From Gaiellasilicea sp038324115 (GTDB lineage: Bacteria > Actinomycetota > Thermoleophilia > Gaiellales > Gaiellaceae), in contig JBBQHQ010000044.1 in the NCBI GenBank assembly GCA_038324115.1, positions 1 to 17,111 on the forward strand: a DNA stretch of 17,111 nucleotides, in the 5' to 3' direction. Below, piece by piece: positions 1 through 7,548 of this stretch. The notes under the pieces were generated by a model, which saw only the letters and a program-made list of their open reading frames with translations, was not told the DNA's origin and ran no database searches. The number at the start of each line of letters is the position of its first letter. The first letter of the stretch is position 1. The position numbers and the translations under genes are program-made.

Positions 1-105
1 GCAATATTCAAATCTCTTGAGATGTACATGGTTTTGACAGTACCTTGATCCACTTGGAGATGATCGCCTGCACCCACTTGGAGCGCAGATCATGGCACCC
101 ACGCA
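1..105. mobile_element. Probable end of an IS21-like insertion sequence (partial)
   Basis: The stretch contains tandem units starting CCACTTGGAG at 50 and 74, with a third partial unit starting CCAC at about 99, so the period is 24-25 bp. Read on the minus strand, the units take the form TGGGTGC...ATGATCTGC..CTCCAAG. Multiple short tandem repeats at the termini are known for the IS21 family, and units of this look occur at its ends in actinobacteria; the match is from memory, not a search. Positions 1-50 are clearly AT-richer than the rest of the window. The next gene loses its 3' half exactly here. A boundary near 105 (..CACGCA) is inferred. No transposase is visible because the window starts inside the element. 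It could instead be an unrelated small repeat. Confidence 0.5.
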
Positions 106-107
106 GC

Positions 108-857
108 TTAGAGTTCGGAGCTGTGCGCGTCGAGCGGCTCGGCCTCGAGCCGCCCGAAGCCGACGAGGAGCGCGCGGAGGCGGGGACGGTGCGGCGCGAG
201 CAGCGCGAGCGCGTCCAGCAGGAGCGCCTGGTTCTTCTCGGGGACGTAGCGGCCGACGGTGACGAGGAGCTCCGCGTCCTCTGCCCCGAACTCGGCCCGC
301 ACGTCGGCCGGGTCGCGTCGCCTGACGACCTCGACCGCGTTGAAGACGGTGGCGCTGTGCGAGTCCGGGAGTCCCGCCTCCCGGAGCGCGGCGGTGGCGC
401 TCGGCCCGATCCCGACGACGACGTCCGTGCCCGACATGAAGGCGCGCCTGGCCACCCCGAGCTTCTCCGGCGCGACGCCGTGGTAGGTCGCGACAAGCGC
501 TACGCCGCGTGCGCGGGCGAGTCTGCGGGCAAGCCCTGCCGCGAGGGCCGCGGCGGGGTAGTGCGCATGGACGACATCCGGGCGCTCCGCCCGCAGGACA
601 CGGGCGAGCTGCCAGGCGGTGCGCGCGATCCGCCGCAGCTTCGGCGGATTCGGCCTGCTCAGCGGCAGGATTTCGATCCCGGCCTCGCGGAGCCGAGCCT
701 CGTAGGCGGGGCCGCCGGCCGTGCAGACGACGATCCGTTCGACGTGGGGGACGAGCCCGGCGGCGAGCGTCGTCGAGACGTTCTCCAGCCCGCCGGTCTT
801 GAGCGTGGGGACCACCTGGACGAGCCGCAGCCCGGTGGCGGTGTCGGCGCGTACCAT
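108..857 (-). CDS. GT4-family glycosyltransferase, C-terminally truncated
   Basis: The product has 249 residues where GT4 enzymes usually have 360-400. The N-terminal GT-B half is good: VVPTLKTGGLENV at residues 13-25 is the typical first strand and glycine loop, and VVHAHYPAAA and VATYHGVAP follow. The linker and first strand of the nucleotide-sugar domain are present (VGRYVPEKNQALLLDAL, then ALLVGFG near residue 236). The protein then ends in LDAHSSEL before a stop. The donor-binding half with the E-x7-E motif is missing, so catalysis is unlikely. The loss coincides with the putative IS end at 1-105. The ATG at 857 is preceded by TAGACT and a 7-nt gap, a leaderless start. The gene is divergent from the GT4 gene at 881. 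It is probably a decaying remnant of a polysaccharide glycosyltransferase. Confidence 0.8.
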   Translation of the reverse strand: MVRADTATGLRLVQVVPTLKTGGLENVSTTLAAGLVPHVERIVVCTAGGPAYEARLREAGIEILPLSRPNPPKLRRIARTAWQLARVLRAERPDVVHAHYPAAALAAGLARRLARARGVALVATYHGVAPEKLGVARRAFMSGTDVVVGIGPSATAALREAGLPDSHSATVFNAVEVVRRRDPADVRAEFGAEDAELLVTVGRYVPEKNQALLLDALALLAPHRPRLRALLVGFGRLEAEPLDAHSSEL

Positions 858-870
858 CGGCCGGAGTCTA
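858..870 (-). promoter_or_regulatory. Leaderless -10 box of the truncated GT4 gene
   Basis: On the minus strand TAGACT (870-865) is followed by 7 nt and then the ATG at 857. TANNNT about 7 nt before the start codon is the known signature of leaderless actinobacterial transcripts. No Shine-Dalgarno sequence precedes this ATG. The same box and spacing recurs at 4213-4218. Confidence 0.6.
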
Positions 871-880
871 GGGAGGGTCT

Positions 881-1972
881 GTGCGGATCGCGTTCGTCTG
901 CTACTGGAACAAGCTCTCGCGCGACGGCGTCGCGTACAAGGTCGAGGGCCAGGTCGCCCGTTGGCGGGCCGAGGGGCACGACGTCGAGGTCTTCTGCGTC
1001 ACCCGCTCCGAGCGGGCGGAGGGGCTCGACTGGCAGCTCTTCCCCTTCCGGGGGCTGCGCGGCCGGATCGCGGCGACGCGCGCACTCGAGCACGCGGTGC
1101 TCGCGTGGGGCCCGGATGTCGCCTACCTCCGCTACGACCTCTACGTGCCGCCGCCGCTCCGCCTGCTCGGGCGCGTGCCCTCGGCGATCGAGATCAACGC
1201 CGACGACCGTGAGGAGGCCCGGCTCGTCCGGGGGCGGGCGGGTCGCCTCTATAACGAGCTCGGCCGGCGGGTGCTCCTCCGCCGCGCCGCGGGCCTCGTC
1301 TGCGTCACCCACGAGCTCGCGGAAACCCCGGCCTTTGCCCGGTTCGGCAAACCGGTCACCGTGGTCGGGAACGGCGTCGACCTGGATGCGATCGCGCCGC
1401 TGCCCGCGCCGCCGGCCGGGGAACAGGCTCGGCTCGTCTTCCTGGGGACTCGGAACCAGCCCTGGCACGGAGTGGACAAGCTGCTGCGGCTGGCCGCGCA
1501 GCTGCCCGAGCTCGGCTTCGACATCGTCGGCTGGGCGCCGTCCGAGCTGCCGGGCGAGGCTCCGCCGAATGTGACGGCGCACGGACGGCTGACCCGGGAC
1601 GAGTACGAGCCTGTGCTCGCAGCCGCTGACGCGGCGGTCGGCACGCTTGCGCTCCACCGCAAGAACATGGACGAGGCGTGCCCCTTGAAGGTGCGCGAGT
1701 ATCTGGGGTACGGCTTGCCGCTCGTGCTCGGCTACACGGACACGGATCTCCGCGACCGCGAGCGCTGGTATGTGCTCCAGCTGCCGAACCGCGAGGACAA
1801 CGTCGAGCGGGCGGCCGCCCGGATCGCCGAGTTCGTCGCGAGCGTCCGCGGCCGCCGCGTCCCCCGCGAGGAGGTCGAGCCGCTCGTCGGTGCGCGGGCC
1901 AAGGAGCGGGCGCGGCTCGCGTTCCTCTCGGAGCTCGTCGCCGCCCGTCAGGCGTCGAGCGCGCCGAGGTAG
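881..1972 (+). CDS. GT4-family glycosyltransferase
   Basis: The protein has 363 residues and a complete GT-B layout: an N-terminal acceptor domain starting MRIAFVCYWN, then a linker at VVGNGVDLDAIAP, then a C-terminal donor domain with LVFLGTRNQPWHGVDKLL. The E-x7-E nucleotide-sugar motif is E265-ACPLKVR-E273, followed by YLGYGLPLVLGYTDTD. It probably transfers a sugar from an NDP-sugar to a lipid-linked polysaccharide precursor at the inner face of the membrane; donor and acceptor cannot be read from the sequence. The GTG start at 881 has GGGAGGG at 871-877 as ribosome-binding site. The gene is divergent from the truncated GT4 gene (23 bp apart), and its last 25 bp overlap the convergent deacetylase-like gene. 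Confidence 0.88.
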   Translation: MRIAFVCYWNKLSRDGVAYKVEGQVARWRAEGHDVEVFCVTRSERAEGLDWQLFPFRGLRGRIAATRALEHAVLAWGPDVAYLRYDLYVPPPLRLLGRVPSAIEINADDREEARLVRGRAGRLYNELGRRVLLRRAAGLVCVTHELAETPAFARFGKPVTVVGNGVDLDAIAPLPAPPAGEQARLVFLGTRNQPWHGVDKLLRLAAQLPELGFDIVGWAPSELPGEAPPNVTAHGRLTRDEYEPVLAAADAAVGTLALHRKNMDEACPLKVREYLGYGLPLVLGYTDTDLRDRERWYVLQLPNREDNVERAAARIAEFVASVRGRRVPREEVEPLVGARAKERARLAFLSELVAARQASSAPR

Positions 1973-3279
1973 AGCCGCCGCCGCGCCCGCGACTGGAGCC
2001 GGTCGTTGTGCCAGAGGAGCGTGAAGCTCCCGCCGACGAGGGCGCAACGGCGTTTCAGCCGGGCGAGCAGCTCGGCGGCCTCTCCGTCCGGAAGCGCGAG
2101 GTACTGGAGCAGCGAGGCCTCCATCGCGACGAGCGGCCGGCGAGCCGGGACGTCGAAGACGGGATACTCGAAGCACGTGCCGCAGCGGAACCCCGGCCGG
2201 TCGGCGAACCCGAGGGTGGAGTCGTAGGAGAGCCCCGCGTCCTCCCACGCGCGCCACGTGACGGGATTGGCGAAGCGGAGGAAGTGCTGCCTGCCGCCGA
2301 GCGGTCCGGGCTCGATCCCCGCTCGCTCGCAGGCGGCGCGGAGGGCGTCGGCCTCGGCCGCGATCCGATCCGGGGCGTCGTAGCTCTCGTAGCTCGGGTG
2401 GAGGCCGACCTCGTGGCCCCGGCCGGCGATCCGTCGGAGCAGCTCTTCGATCCAGGGATCGTCGAGGGCGTAAGACGCGTCCTGCGGGGAGTCGCCGCCG
2501 GCGATGAAGTAGAAGGCGCCCCGGAGCCCACGGGCTTCGTGCTCGTCCATGATCCAGTCGAAGGTGTTGCAGACGTCCCGGGCCGGGTCGCCTGTGAGCT
2601 CGGCCGCGAGCCGTCGGCCCGCGAGCGCGGGATCGCGCCGCCTGACAAGGTCGACGAGGGCGCGCCGCGCGGTGACGGCGAGCGATCCGGCCCGGCAGAG
2701 GGGAACGTCGACGTCGTGGCTCGGGACGAGCGAGGAGCTCCGGGCCGGAGGAGCGAGACCCGGCAGCAGCCTGCGCAAGGCGGCCCCGAGGATCTCGACG
2801 TACTCGTCCACGAGCGGGCGCTCGAGGAAGCCGAAGCGCACCGCCGCAGAGGCCGAGGCGGGGAACCGGCCATGGGCGTCGAGCTCGACCCGGTCGAGCT
2901 CCTCGAGCCGCGTCAGGAGGAAAAAAGCGCCGCCGAGCAGGTCGGCGCCGAGCCGGATCGAGCCGGGCGCGATGGTCGCCTCGGCCGTGCCGAAGAGGAC
3001 TGGGACGGTGGGCTCGACGAGCGTGGCCTCGGGGAACTCGGCCGCCGCCTCCCATTCGACAGGCTCGGGTCGGGGTGCAGCCTGCGGCCACGAGCCCTCC
3101 GGGGTCGCGAGCAGCACGTCGGCGAGGGTGAGCTCCCCGCCGGGAAGCCTGAGCAGGACGTCGCTTCGGTCCTCGGTCCGGCGGCGGTAGGCGAGGCCGA
3201 GCCGCTCGCCGAGCAGGACGGAGAGGATCCAGTCGCGCTCGGCCTCGAGCCCGGGCGGCGTCGCGACCTCGATCGTCAC
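1948..3279 (-). CDS. Polysaccharide deacetylase-fold protein with N-terminal extension (DUF7033-like)
   Basis: The protein has 443 residues. The N-terminal half (about 1-180) resembles the extension found before the catalytic barrel in one surface-polysaccharide deacetylase subgroup. The NodB-like domain follows: S-HDVD at H188-D191 replaces the classical T/S-F-D-D-G, GLHPSYESYD carries H294, and GGRQHFLRF carries H332. These residues look like a metal site. It may remove N- or O-acetyl groups from a cell-surface glycan, but the substrate is unknown and the motif variant makes the activity less sure. No signal peptide is visible. The GTG start at 3279 overlaps the FemAB-like stop codon as GTGA, which implies translational coupling; there is no separate Shine-Dalgarno. 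The 3' end overlaps the convergent GT4 gene by 25 bp. Confidence 0.82.
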   Translation of the reverse strand: MTIEVATPPGLEAERDWILSVLLGERLGLAYRRRTEDRSDVLLRLPGGELTLADVLLATPEGSWPQAAPRPEPVEWEAAAEFPEATLVEPTVPVLFGTAEATIAPGSIRLGADLLGGAFFLLTRLEELDRVELDAHGRFPASASAAVRFGFLERPLVDEYVEILGAALRRLLPGLAPPARSSSLVPSHDVDVPLCRAGSLAVTARRALVDLVRRRDPALAGRRLAAELTGDPARDVCNTFDWIMDEHEARGLRGAFYFIAGGDSPQDASYALDDPWIEELLRRIAGRGHEVGLHPSYESYDAPDRIAAEADALRAACERAGIEPGPLGGRQHFLRFANPVTWRAWEDAGLSYDSTLGFADRPGFRCGTCFEYPVFDVPARRPLVAMEASLLQYLALPDGEAAELLARLKRRCALVGGSFTLLWHNDRLQSRARRRLYLGALDA

Positions 3280-4205
3280 CCGGCAGGGGGGCGCCGGAGC
3301 GCCCAGCGGGTGAGGGCGCGGGTGTGCCGAAGGCCGGTCGCGCGGCCACGGTCGCGCTCGATCCGCAGATACGGGGTCTGGCGGCCGCCGAACGAGCGAA
3401 AGAAGCGCTCGATCGACTCGACCATCGAGCCCTCGAAGTCGAAAACCTGGGTCACGCCGGCCGAGAAGCGGATCGCCTCCCAGAGCAGGAGGCTGAGGGC
3501 CCCGCTCGTGGCGAACTCGTCGTCGCGACCGCCGAGGAGGTAGTAGGCGGCCCGTTCGTCCCAGACGAGAAAGAGCGCGGCGTGCGTCTGGCCGGCCGTG
3601 TCGACGGCGGTCAGGAGCCGACGAGCGCTCCTCGCTCCGGCGGCCTCGTCGAGTCGGCGGACGAGCGCCCCCGAGGGCGGCTTGAGCCCCTGGCGGGCGA
3701 AGGTCATCGCCTGGAGCGCGATCAGTGTCTCCACCTCGCCGTCTCGGACCTCGACGCTCTTCTCGGCCTTGCGGACCTGCCTCCTGGCGCTCTCCGAGAA
3801 GCCGCTCCAGATCGCGTCCAGGTCGCTCAGATCCTCGAGGCGGTAGGTGTAGCGCAGGCTGGAGCTGAATCCGGCCCAGTGGAACGGAAGCCCGTTCGTG
3901 ACGGCCGGGGCGAAGTTCTGGCGGAAGACGTGGTGCGGGGGAAGCTGCTCGACGAGCTCCGTGAAGCGGGTCTTCTCGACCTCCAGCCGGCGCGCCGGCT
4001 TCCCCTCCGTCGGCTCCACCCAGGGGCCGAGCGTGGGCGTGAGCGGCGGCTGCGAGAGCACGGTCAGGCCCCGGTTCGTGGCGACCGTGTAGGGAAGCCG
4101 GGCCACGATCCGGCCTCCCTCCTCCAGCTCGACCGCTCCCCAGGCACCCGGCGCCGCGGCGTCGAGCCACCACGGTTCTTCGAAAAGGGTGTGAGAGGTC
4201 GGCAC
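3276..4205 (-). CDS. FemAB/GNAT-like acyl- or aminoacyltransferase
   Basis: The protein has 309 residues from the GTG at 4205 (MPTSHTLFEEPWWLDAA). Supporting segments are the early EEPWWLDA, FSESARRQVRKAEKS near the middle, HAALFLVWDERAAYYLLGGRDDEF, and FDFEGSMVESIERFFRSFGG near residue 253, which is the typical end of FemAB-related GNAT proteins of the BioF2-like type. Such proteins acylate or aminoacylate amino sugars, lipids or peptidoglycan side chains in the cytoplasm. Here the partner is probably an amino sugar exposed by the neighbouring deacetylase-like protein, which is an inference from the 4-nt overlap. The frame stays open upstream, but the TAGACT box 7 nt before 4205 and the good N-terminus support this start. 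The flippase gene ends 10 nt upstream. Confidence 0.82.
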   Translation of the reverse strand: MPTSHTLFEEPWWLDAAAPGAWGAVELEEGGRIVARLPYTVATNRGLTVLSQPPLTPTLGPWVEPTEGKPARRLEVEKTRFTELVEQLPPHHVFRQNFAPAVTNGLPFHWAGFSSSLRYTYRLEDLSDLDAIWSGFSESARRQVRKAEKSVEVRDGEVETLIALQAMTFARQGLKPPSGALVRRLDEAAGARSARRLLTAVDTAGQTHAALFLVWDERAAYYLLGGRDDEFATSGALSLLLWEAIRFSAGVTQVFDFEGSMVESIERFFRSFGGRQTPYLRIERDRGRATGLRHTRALTRWALRRPPAG

Positions 4206-4218
4206 GCGCGGCAGTCTA
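4206..4218 (-). promoter_or_regulatory. Leaderless -10 box of the FemAB-like gene, overlapping a stop codon
   Basis: On the minus strand TAGACT (4218-4213) lies 7 nt before the GTG at 4205. Its TAG is the stop codon of the flippase gene. There is no Shine-Dalgarno before the GTG. The geometry matches the box at 865-870. Confidence 0.55.
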
Positions 4219-5535
4219 GAGGGGCGGCCGATCGGCATCGGCCCCCGGCTTCCGGCGGCGGAGGGCGCGGAGAGCAGCCGGGTAGCGGGAGAGATCGTGC
4301 CGCGTCGGGAGCAGCAGCTCGCGCATCCGGATCTCGGTGATCCGTGCCAGCACGAGCGTCGAGGCGATCCCGAAGCACGCATAGGAGAGGGTCGAGGCGA
4401 TTGCGGCGCCGAGGACGCCGAAGGGCGGGATCAGGGCGAGATCGAGCAGCACCGTCGTCGCGATCGTCACCCCGGAGAGCAGCGAGGCTGTCCCGGGCCG
4501 CCCCCGTCCGTTCAGGTCGGCAGAGACGACGATGCCGGTGCCGAGGAACCAGAGGCCCGGGAGGAGGATCAGCATCGGCTCGATCGCGGGGCTGAAGGCG
4601 CTCCCGAAGCCGAACAGGATCAAGGGCGGGCCCAGCACGGCGATCGAGACGATCCCGGCACCGGCGAGGAGCGAGTGATGACGGAGCGCGAAGGCGGTCG
4701 TGCGCGTCTGGCGACCGTCTTCCGTCTCGCTCGCGACGAGGGGCAGCACCGTCGACTGGAACGCGCTCGCGAGCCGGGTCACGAGCTCGGCCACGACCTG
4801 GGCGACGACGTAGTAGCCCACCTGGGCGAGTGGGCGGAAGAACTGGAGGATGAAGATGTCGAGTCGGGTCCCGAGCAGCTGGAAGAGCGTCCCGGCCTGC
4901 AGCCGCGTTCCGTAGCGGACGAGGCTGCGGAAGAGGCCAAGGTCGAGCCGGAGCTGCGCGCCGGGGAGCAGAATCCGCAGAGCTCCTGCGATCATCACGA
5001 CGCTCGCGATCCCGGTTGCGAGCAGCCCGGCGCTGACGCCGAGCCCGGCCACTGTGAGCAGCAGCACGACCGCGACGAGGTAGATCGCCCGGGAGGCGGC
5101 GAAGAGGGCGTTGTACGCCCCGAAGCGCAGATCGCCGGAGAGCTGGTTTGCGCTCGTCCACTGGAGGAACGTCAGCGCGACGAGCGCCCCGACGAAGATC
5201 CAGGTGCCGCCGCCCGCGCCGCGGGCCAGCGCGTCGGCGGCGGGCCCGCGCAGGAACCAGAAGCCGGGCACGAGCGCCGCCGCGAGGACGGCGCCGTAGG
5301 CGAGCGTGTTCCCCGCGAGCGACCCGGAAGGAGCACGCTTCGCGTGATACTCGACCGAGATGGGCAGACCGAGGCCGACGATGGCGTACGTGAACGTGAC
5401 CACCGACAGCATCAGCGCGAGGAGCCCCCGGTCGTCCGGGCCGAGGAAGCGCGCGAGCAGGACGGAGCCGACGAAACCGAGCCCGAGGCTCGCGGCCTCG
5501 CCGAGGAGATTGAGTTGAAGGGCGCGGCGGAGCAT
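4216..5535 (-). CDS. Wzx-like polysaccharide flippase (MOP/PST superfamily)
   Basis: The protein has 439 residues and is mostly hydrophobic, with roughly a dozen membrane segments. The N-terminus LNLLGEAASLGLGFVGSVLLARFLGPDDRG is typical of polysaccharide exporters: an amphipathic start, a first helix and then the ARFLGPxxRG loop. Other family signs are VRYGTRLQAGTLFQLLGTRLDIFIL in the middle and the paired late helices around LIPPFGVLGAAIASTLSYACFG. It should move undecaprenyl-linked oligosaccharide units across the cytoplasmic membrane. The tail after residue 400 is basic and polar, probably cytoplasmic. The ATG at 5535 is the first credible start; no Shine-Dalgarno is seen. The deacetylase gene starts only 12 bp away on the other strand. 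The FemAB-like and DUF7033-like genes follow on the same strand, probably as an operon. Confidence 0.88.
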   Translation of the reverse strand: MLRRALQLNLLGEAASLGLGFVGSVLLARFLGPDDRGLLALMLSVVTFTYAIVGLGLPISVEYHAKRAPSGSLAGNTLAYGAVLAAALVPGFWFLRGPAADALARGAGGGTWIFVGALVALTFLQWTSANQLSGDLRFGAYNALFAASRAIYLVAVVLLLTVAGLGVSAGLLATGIASVVMIAGALRILLPGAQLRLDLGLFRSLVRYGTRLQAGTLFQLLGTRLDIFILQFFRPLAQVGYYVVAQVVAELVTRLASAFQSTVLPLVASETEDGRQTRTTAFALRHHSLLAGAGIVSIAVLGPPLILFGFGSAFSPAIEPMLILLPGLWFLGTGIVVSADLNGRGRPGTASLLSGVTIATTVLLDLALIPPFGVLGAAIASTLSYACFGIASTLVLARITEIRMRELLLPTRHDLSRYPAALRALRRRKPGADADRPPL

Positions 5536-5537
5536 CC

Positions 5538-5542
5538 GGAGG
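5538..5542 (+). promoter_or_regulatory. Shine-Dalgarno GGAGG deciding the deacetylase start
   Basis: GGAGG lies 5 nt upstream of the GTG at 5548. The reading frame stays open far upstream, opposite the flippase gene, so this site settles the start. It lies just outside the flippase ATG at 5535. Confidence 0.65.
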
Positions 5543-5547
5543 CGATT

Positions 5548-6426
5548 GTGAAGGAGAACGGCGTCGGGGCGGCGCTTCGGCCGGGGCCCGCTCTCCTCTA
5601 TCCGGTCAAGGCGGCGGTGACGCGGTCGCGGTCGCTGGCCTGGCTGCTGCGCACCCGCGGGCGCCCCGACCGGTCGGGGCTCCGGATCCTCTTCTACCAC
5701 CGGGTCTCGCCGGCCCGCGACGAGCTGGCGGTGACGCCGCGGCGCTTTCGGGATCAGATGGAGCTGCTCGCCGCGGCGGGGTACGAGGCCGTCGGGGTCC
5801 CGGAGGCCGCGCGCCGCCTCGACGCAGGCGAGCCCACCGGCTCCGTCGTCGGCCTCTCGTTCGACGACGGCTATGCCGACGTAGGCGAGCACGCGCTCCC
5901 CGTGCTCGCGCGCCTCGGCTTCTCCGCCACCGTCTACGTGCCGACTCGCGTGATCGACGGCTCGGCGCGCTTCGTCTGGTACGAGCAGCAGCCGCCGATG
6001 CTCGGCTGGGACGAGATCGCCGAGCTCGACCGGGGCGGCACGCTCGGATTCGAGGCGCACACGCTCACCCATCCCAACCTGCTCGCGGTCGACGACGCCT
6101 CGTGCCGAGAGGAGATCGCGGGGTCGAAGGCCGAGCTCGAGGAGCGGCTCGGCCGTCCGGTCACGTCGTTCTGCTATCCGGCCGGGCTCTTCGGCGAGCG
6201 CGAGCGCCGGTTGGTCGAGGAGGCCGGTTACGGCTCGGCCGCCTCCTGCGAGCCCGGTGTCAACGACGCCGGGACAGACCGGCTGGCGCTCCGCAGGCGC
6301 CAGGTGGATGCGCGCGACTCGCTCCTCGACTTTCGCGCGAAGGTAGGCGGCGGCCACGACAGCCCGCTGCCGCTCCGCTCCGCCTGGCGGCGGCTTCGCT
6401 ACGCCTCGGAGAGCAGCCGCTCGTAG
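5548..6426 (+). CDS. Polysaccharide deacetylase (NodB/CE4 family)
   Basis: The protein has 292 residues and all major CE4 motifs: an early ILFYHRVS, motif 1 LSFDDGYAD (F105-D106-D107-G108), motif 2 HTLTH (H171 and H175) and motif 3 SFCYPAGLFGERE. D107 with H171 and H175 is the expected metal triad and D106 the expected base. It probably removes acetyl groups from N-acetylated sugars of a polysaccharide or its precursor. No clear signal peptide is seen, so it could act inside the cell or be membrane-associated through the N-terminal 30 residues. The GTG at 5548 is chosen because GGAGG at 5538-5542 lies 5 nt before it. The gene is divergent from the flippase (12 bp gap) and overlaps the convergent GT4 gene by 28 bp. 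Confidence 0.88.
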   Translation: MKENGVGAALRPGPALLYPVKAAVTRSRSLAWLLRTRGRPDRSGLRILFYHRVSPARDELAVTPRRFRDQMELLAAAGYEAVGVPEAARRLDAGEPTGSVVGLSFDDGYADVGEHALPVLARLGFSATVYVPTRVIDGSARFVWYEQQPPMLGWDEIAELDRGGTLGFEAHTLTHPNLLAVDDASCREEIAGSKAELEERLGRPVTSFCYPAGLFGERERRLVEEAGYGSAASCEPGVNDAGTDRLALRRRQVDARDSLLDFRAKVGGGHDSPLPLRSAWRRLRYASESSRS

Positions 6427-7508
6427 AGCTCGACGTGCGCGCGGCGGAAGCCGCCGACATCGAAGCGCTCGAGGGCGCGAGCGTGTCCCGCAGCTCCGAG
6501 CCGTCGCCGCAGCGCCGGATCCGCGAGCAGCCGGGCCAGGGCTTCGGCGAGCGCATCCTCGTCGCCGGGCGGGACGAGCAGCCCGGTCTCGCCGTCGACC
6601 ACGAGCTCCGGCACGCCGCCGACCGCACTCGCGACGACCGGGAGGCCGGCCGCCATCGCCTCGAGCACGGAGAGGGGCATCCCCTCCGACCGACTCGGAA
6701 GCACGAAGACGTCGGCGCCCGCGAGCAGTGCCGCCACGTCGCTCCGGTCGCCGAGGAGGGCCGAACCGGCGGGGAGGAGCGCCTCGACCTCGTCCCGGTC
6801 GGGGCCGTCGCCGGCGATCTGCGCGGCGAACGACCCGGGCTCGAGCAGCGCGAGCGCGCGGGCGAAGGTCCCGTAGTCCTTCGGCTCCTTCAACCGGCCC
6901 ACCGAGAGCACGACCGGCGGCTCGCCCTGGCCGGGCGCCCGCTCGAACCGGCCGACGTCGACGGCGTTCGGGATCACGACCGCCTGCTGCGCGGTCGTCG
7001 TCCCGGCTGCGAGGCCCGCCCGAAGCTCGCTCTCCGCCACGCAGACGACGGCGGTCGTGAGCGGTCGCATCAGCCAGTCTGCCCAGAGGTAGAGCGTGGC
7101 GGGGAGGCCGTGGTGGGCCTTGAACGCCCAGCCATGTGCGGTGAAGACGCGGACGGGCACGCGGGCGGCGAAAGCGGCCAGCCGTCCCAGGATCCCGGCC
7201 TTCGAACTGTTCGCATGCACGAGCTGGGGGCGGATCCGCCGGCAGAGCCGGACGAGCTCGACGAGCCCGCGTAGGTCGTGGATCGGGTGGAGGGCGCGGC
7301 GGACGTGCCGGAGCGGGACATAGCTCGCACCCGCGGCGCGCGCAGCCTCCTCGAGCGGACCGGGGCCCCACGCAGCGACGGTCACATCGAAGCGCTCGAC
7401 GAGCGCCGGCAGGAGCGAGGTCACGTAGGTCTGGGCGCCGCCGATCTCGGCGAGCGTGATCAGGACGAGGACGCGGGGGCGGTCGGGGCTCGGGCGAGGC
7501 TCGTCCAT
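6399..7508 (-). CDS. GT4-family glycosyltransferase, full length
   Basis: The protein has 369 residues, the usual GT4 length. VLVLITLAEIGGAQTYVTSLLPAL at the N-terminus is the first strand and glycine loop of the acceptor domain. VHANSSKAGILGRLAA and FTAHGWAFKAHHGL follow, as in GT4 enzymes that act on lipid-linked acceptors. VIPNAVDVGRF is the linker. VVLSVGRLKEPKDYGTFARAL opens the donor domain, and SRSEGMPLSVLEAMAAGLPVVAS near residue 273 holds the E-x7-E motif. GVPELVVDGETGLLVPPGD is the usual final signature. It probably adds a sugar to the undecaprenyl-linked repeat unit. The ATG at 7508 is preceded by TACGCT and 7 nt, a leaderless start. The beta-helix gene ends 40 bp upstream on the same strand. 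The 3' end overlaps the convergent deacetylase gene. Confidence 0.92.
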   Translation of the reverse strand: MDEPRPSPDRPRVLVLITLAEIGGAQTYVTSLLPALVERFDVTVAAWGPGPLEEAARAAGASYVPLRHVRRALHPIHDLRGLVELVRLCRRIRPQLVHANSSKAGILGRLAAFAARVPVRVFTAHGWAFKAHHGLPATLYLWADWLMRPLTTAVVCVAESELRAGLAAGTTTAQQAVVIPNAVDVGRFERAPGQGEPPVVLSVGRLKEPKDYGTFARALALLEPGSFAAQIAGDGPDRDEVEALLPAGSALLGDRSDVAALLAGADVFVLPSRSEGMPLSVLEAMAAGLPVVASAVGGVPELVVDGETGLLVPPGDEDALAEALARLLADPALRRRLGAAGHARALERFDVGGFRRAHVELYERLLSEA

Positions 7509-7521
7509 GCGCGCAAGCGTA
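7509..7521 (-). promoter_or_regulatory. Leaderless -10 box of the GT4 gene
   Basis: On the minus strand TACGCT (7521-7516) is followed by 7 nt and the ATG at 7508. There is no Shine-Dalgarno. It has the same position and nearly the same sequence as the boxes before the genes starting at 857 and 4205. Confidence 0.55.
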
Positions 7522-7548
7522 GACCGCCCGCGGCGAAGGGCTCTCGGC

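Noticed and set aside
34..64. TTGACA at 34-39 as outward promoter of the IS end
   Set aside because: The best -10 candidate, GATGAT at 59-64, needs a 19-bp spacer and matches poorly. It was not listed as a promoter.
45..1574. Long plus-strand open frame across the GT4 divergent pair
   Set aside because: Its translation is Arg/Gly/Pro/Ser-rich with no family motif and lies over two genes with clear GT4 motifs. Such frames are common in very GC-rich DNA.
659..3349. 896-codon minus-strand open frame
   Set aside because: It crosses two strands' worth of real genes and gives low-complexity protein. The deacetylase motifs lie in another frame.
3279..4382. Upstream start at 4382 for the FemAB-like gene
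   Set aside because: The first 59 residues would be Arg/Ser/Pro-rich shadow overlapping the end of the flippase gene. The GTG at 4205 gives a normal N-terminus and has its own -10 box.
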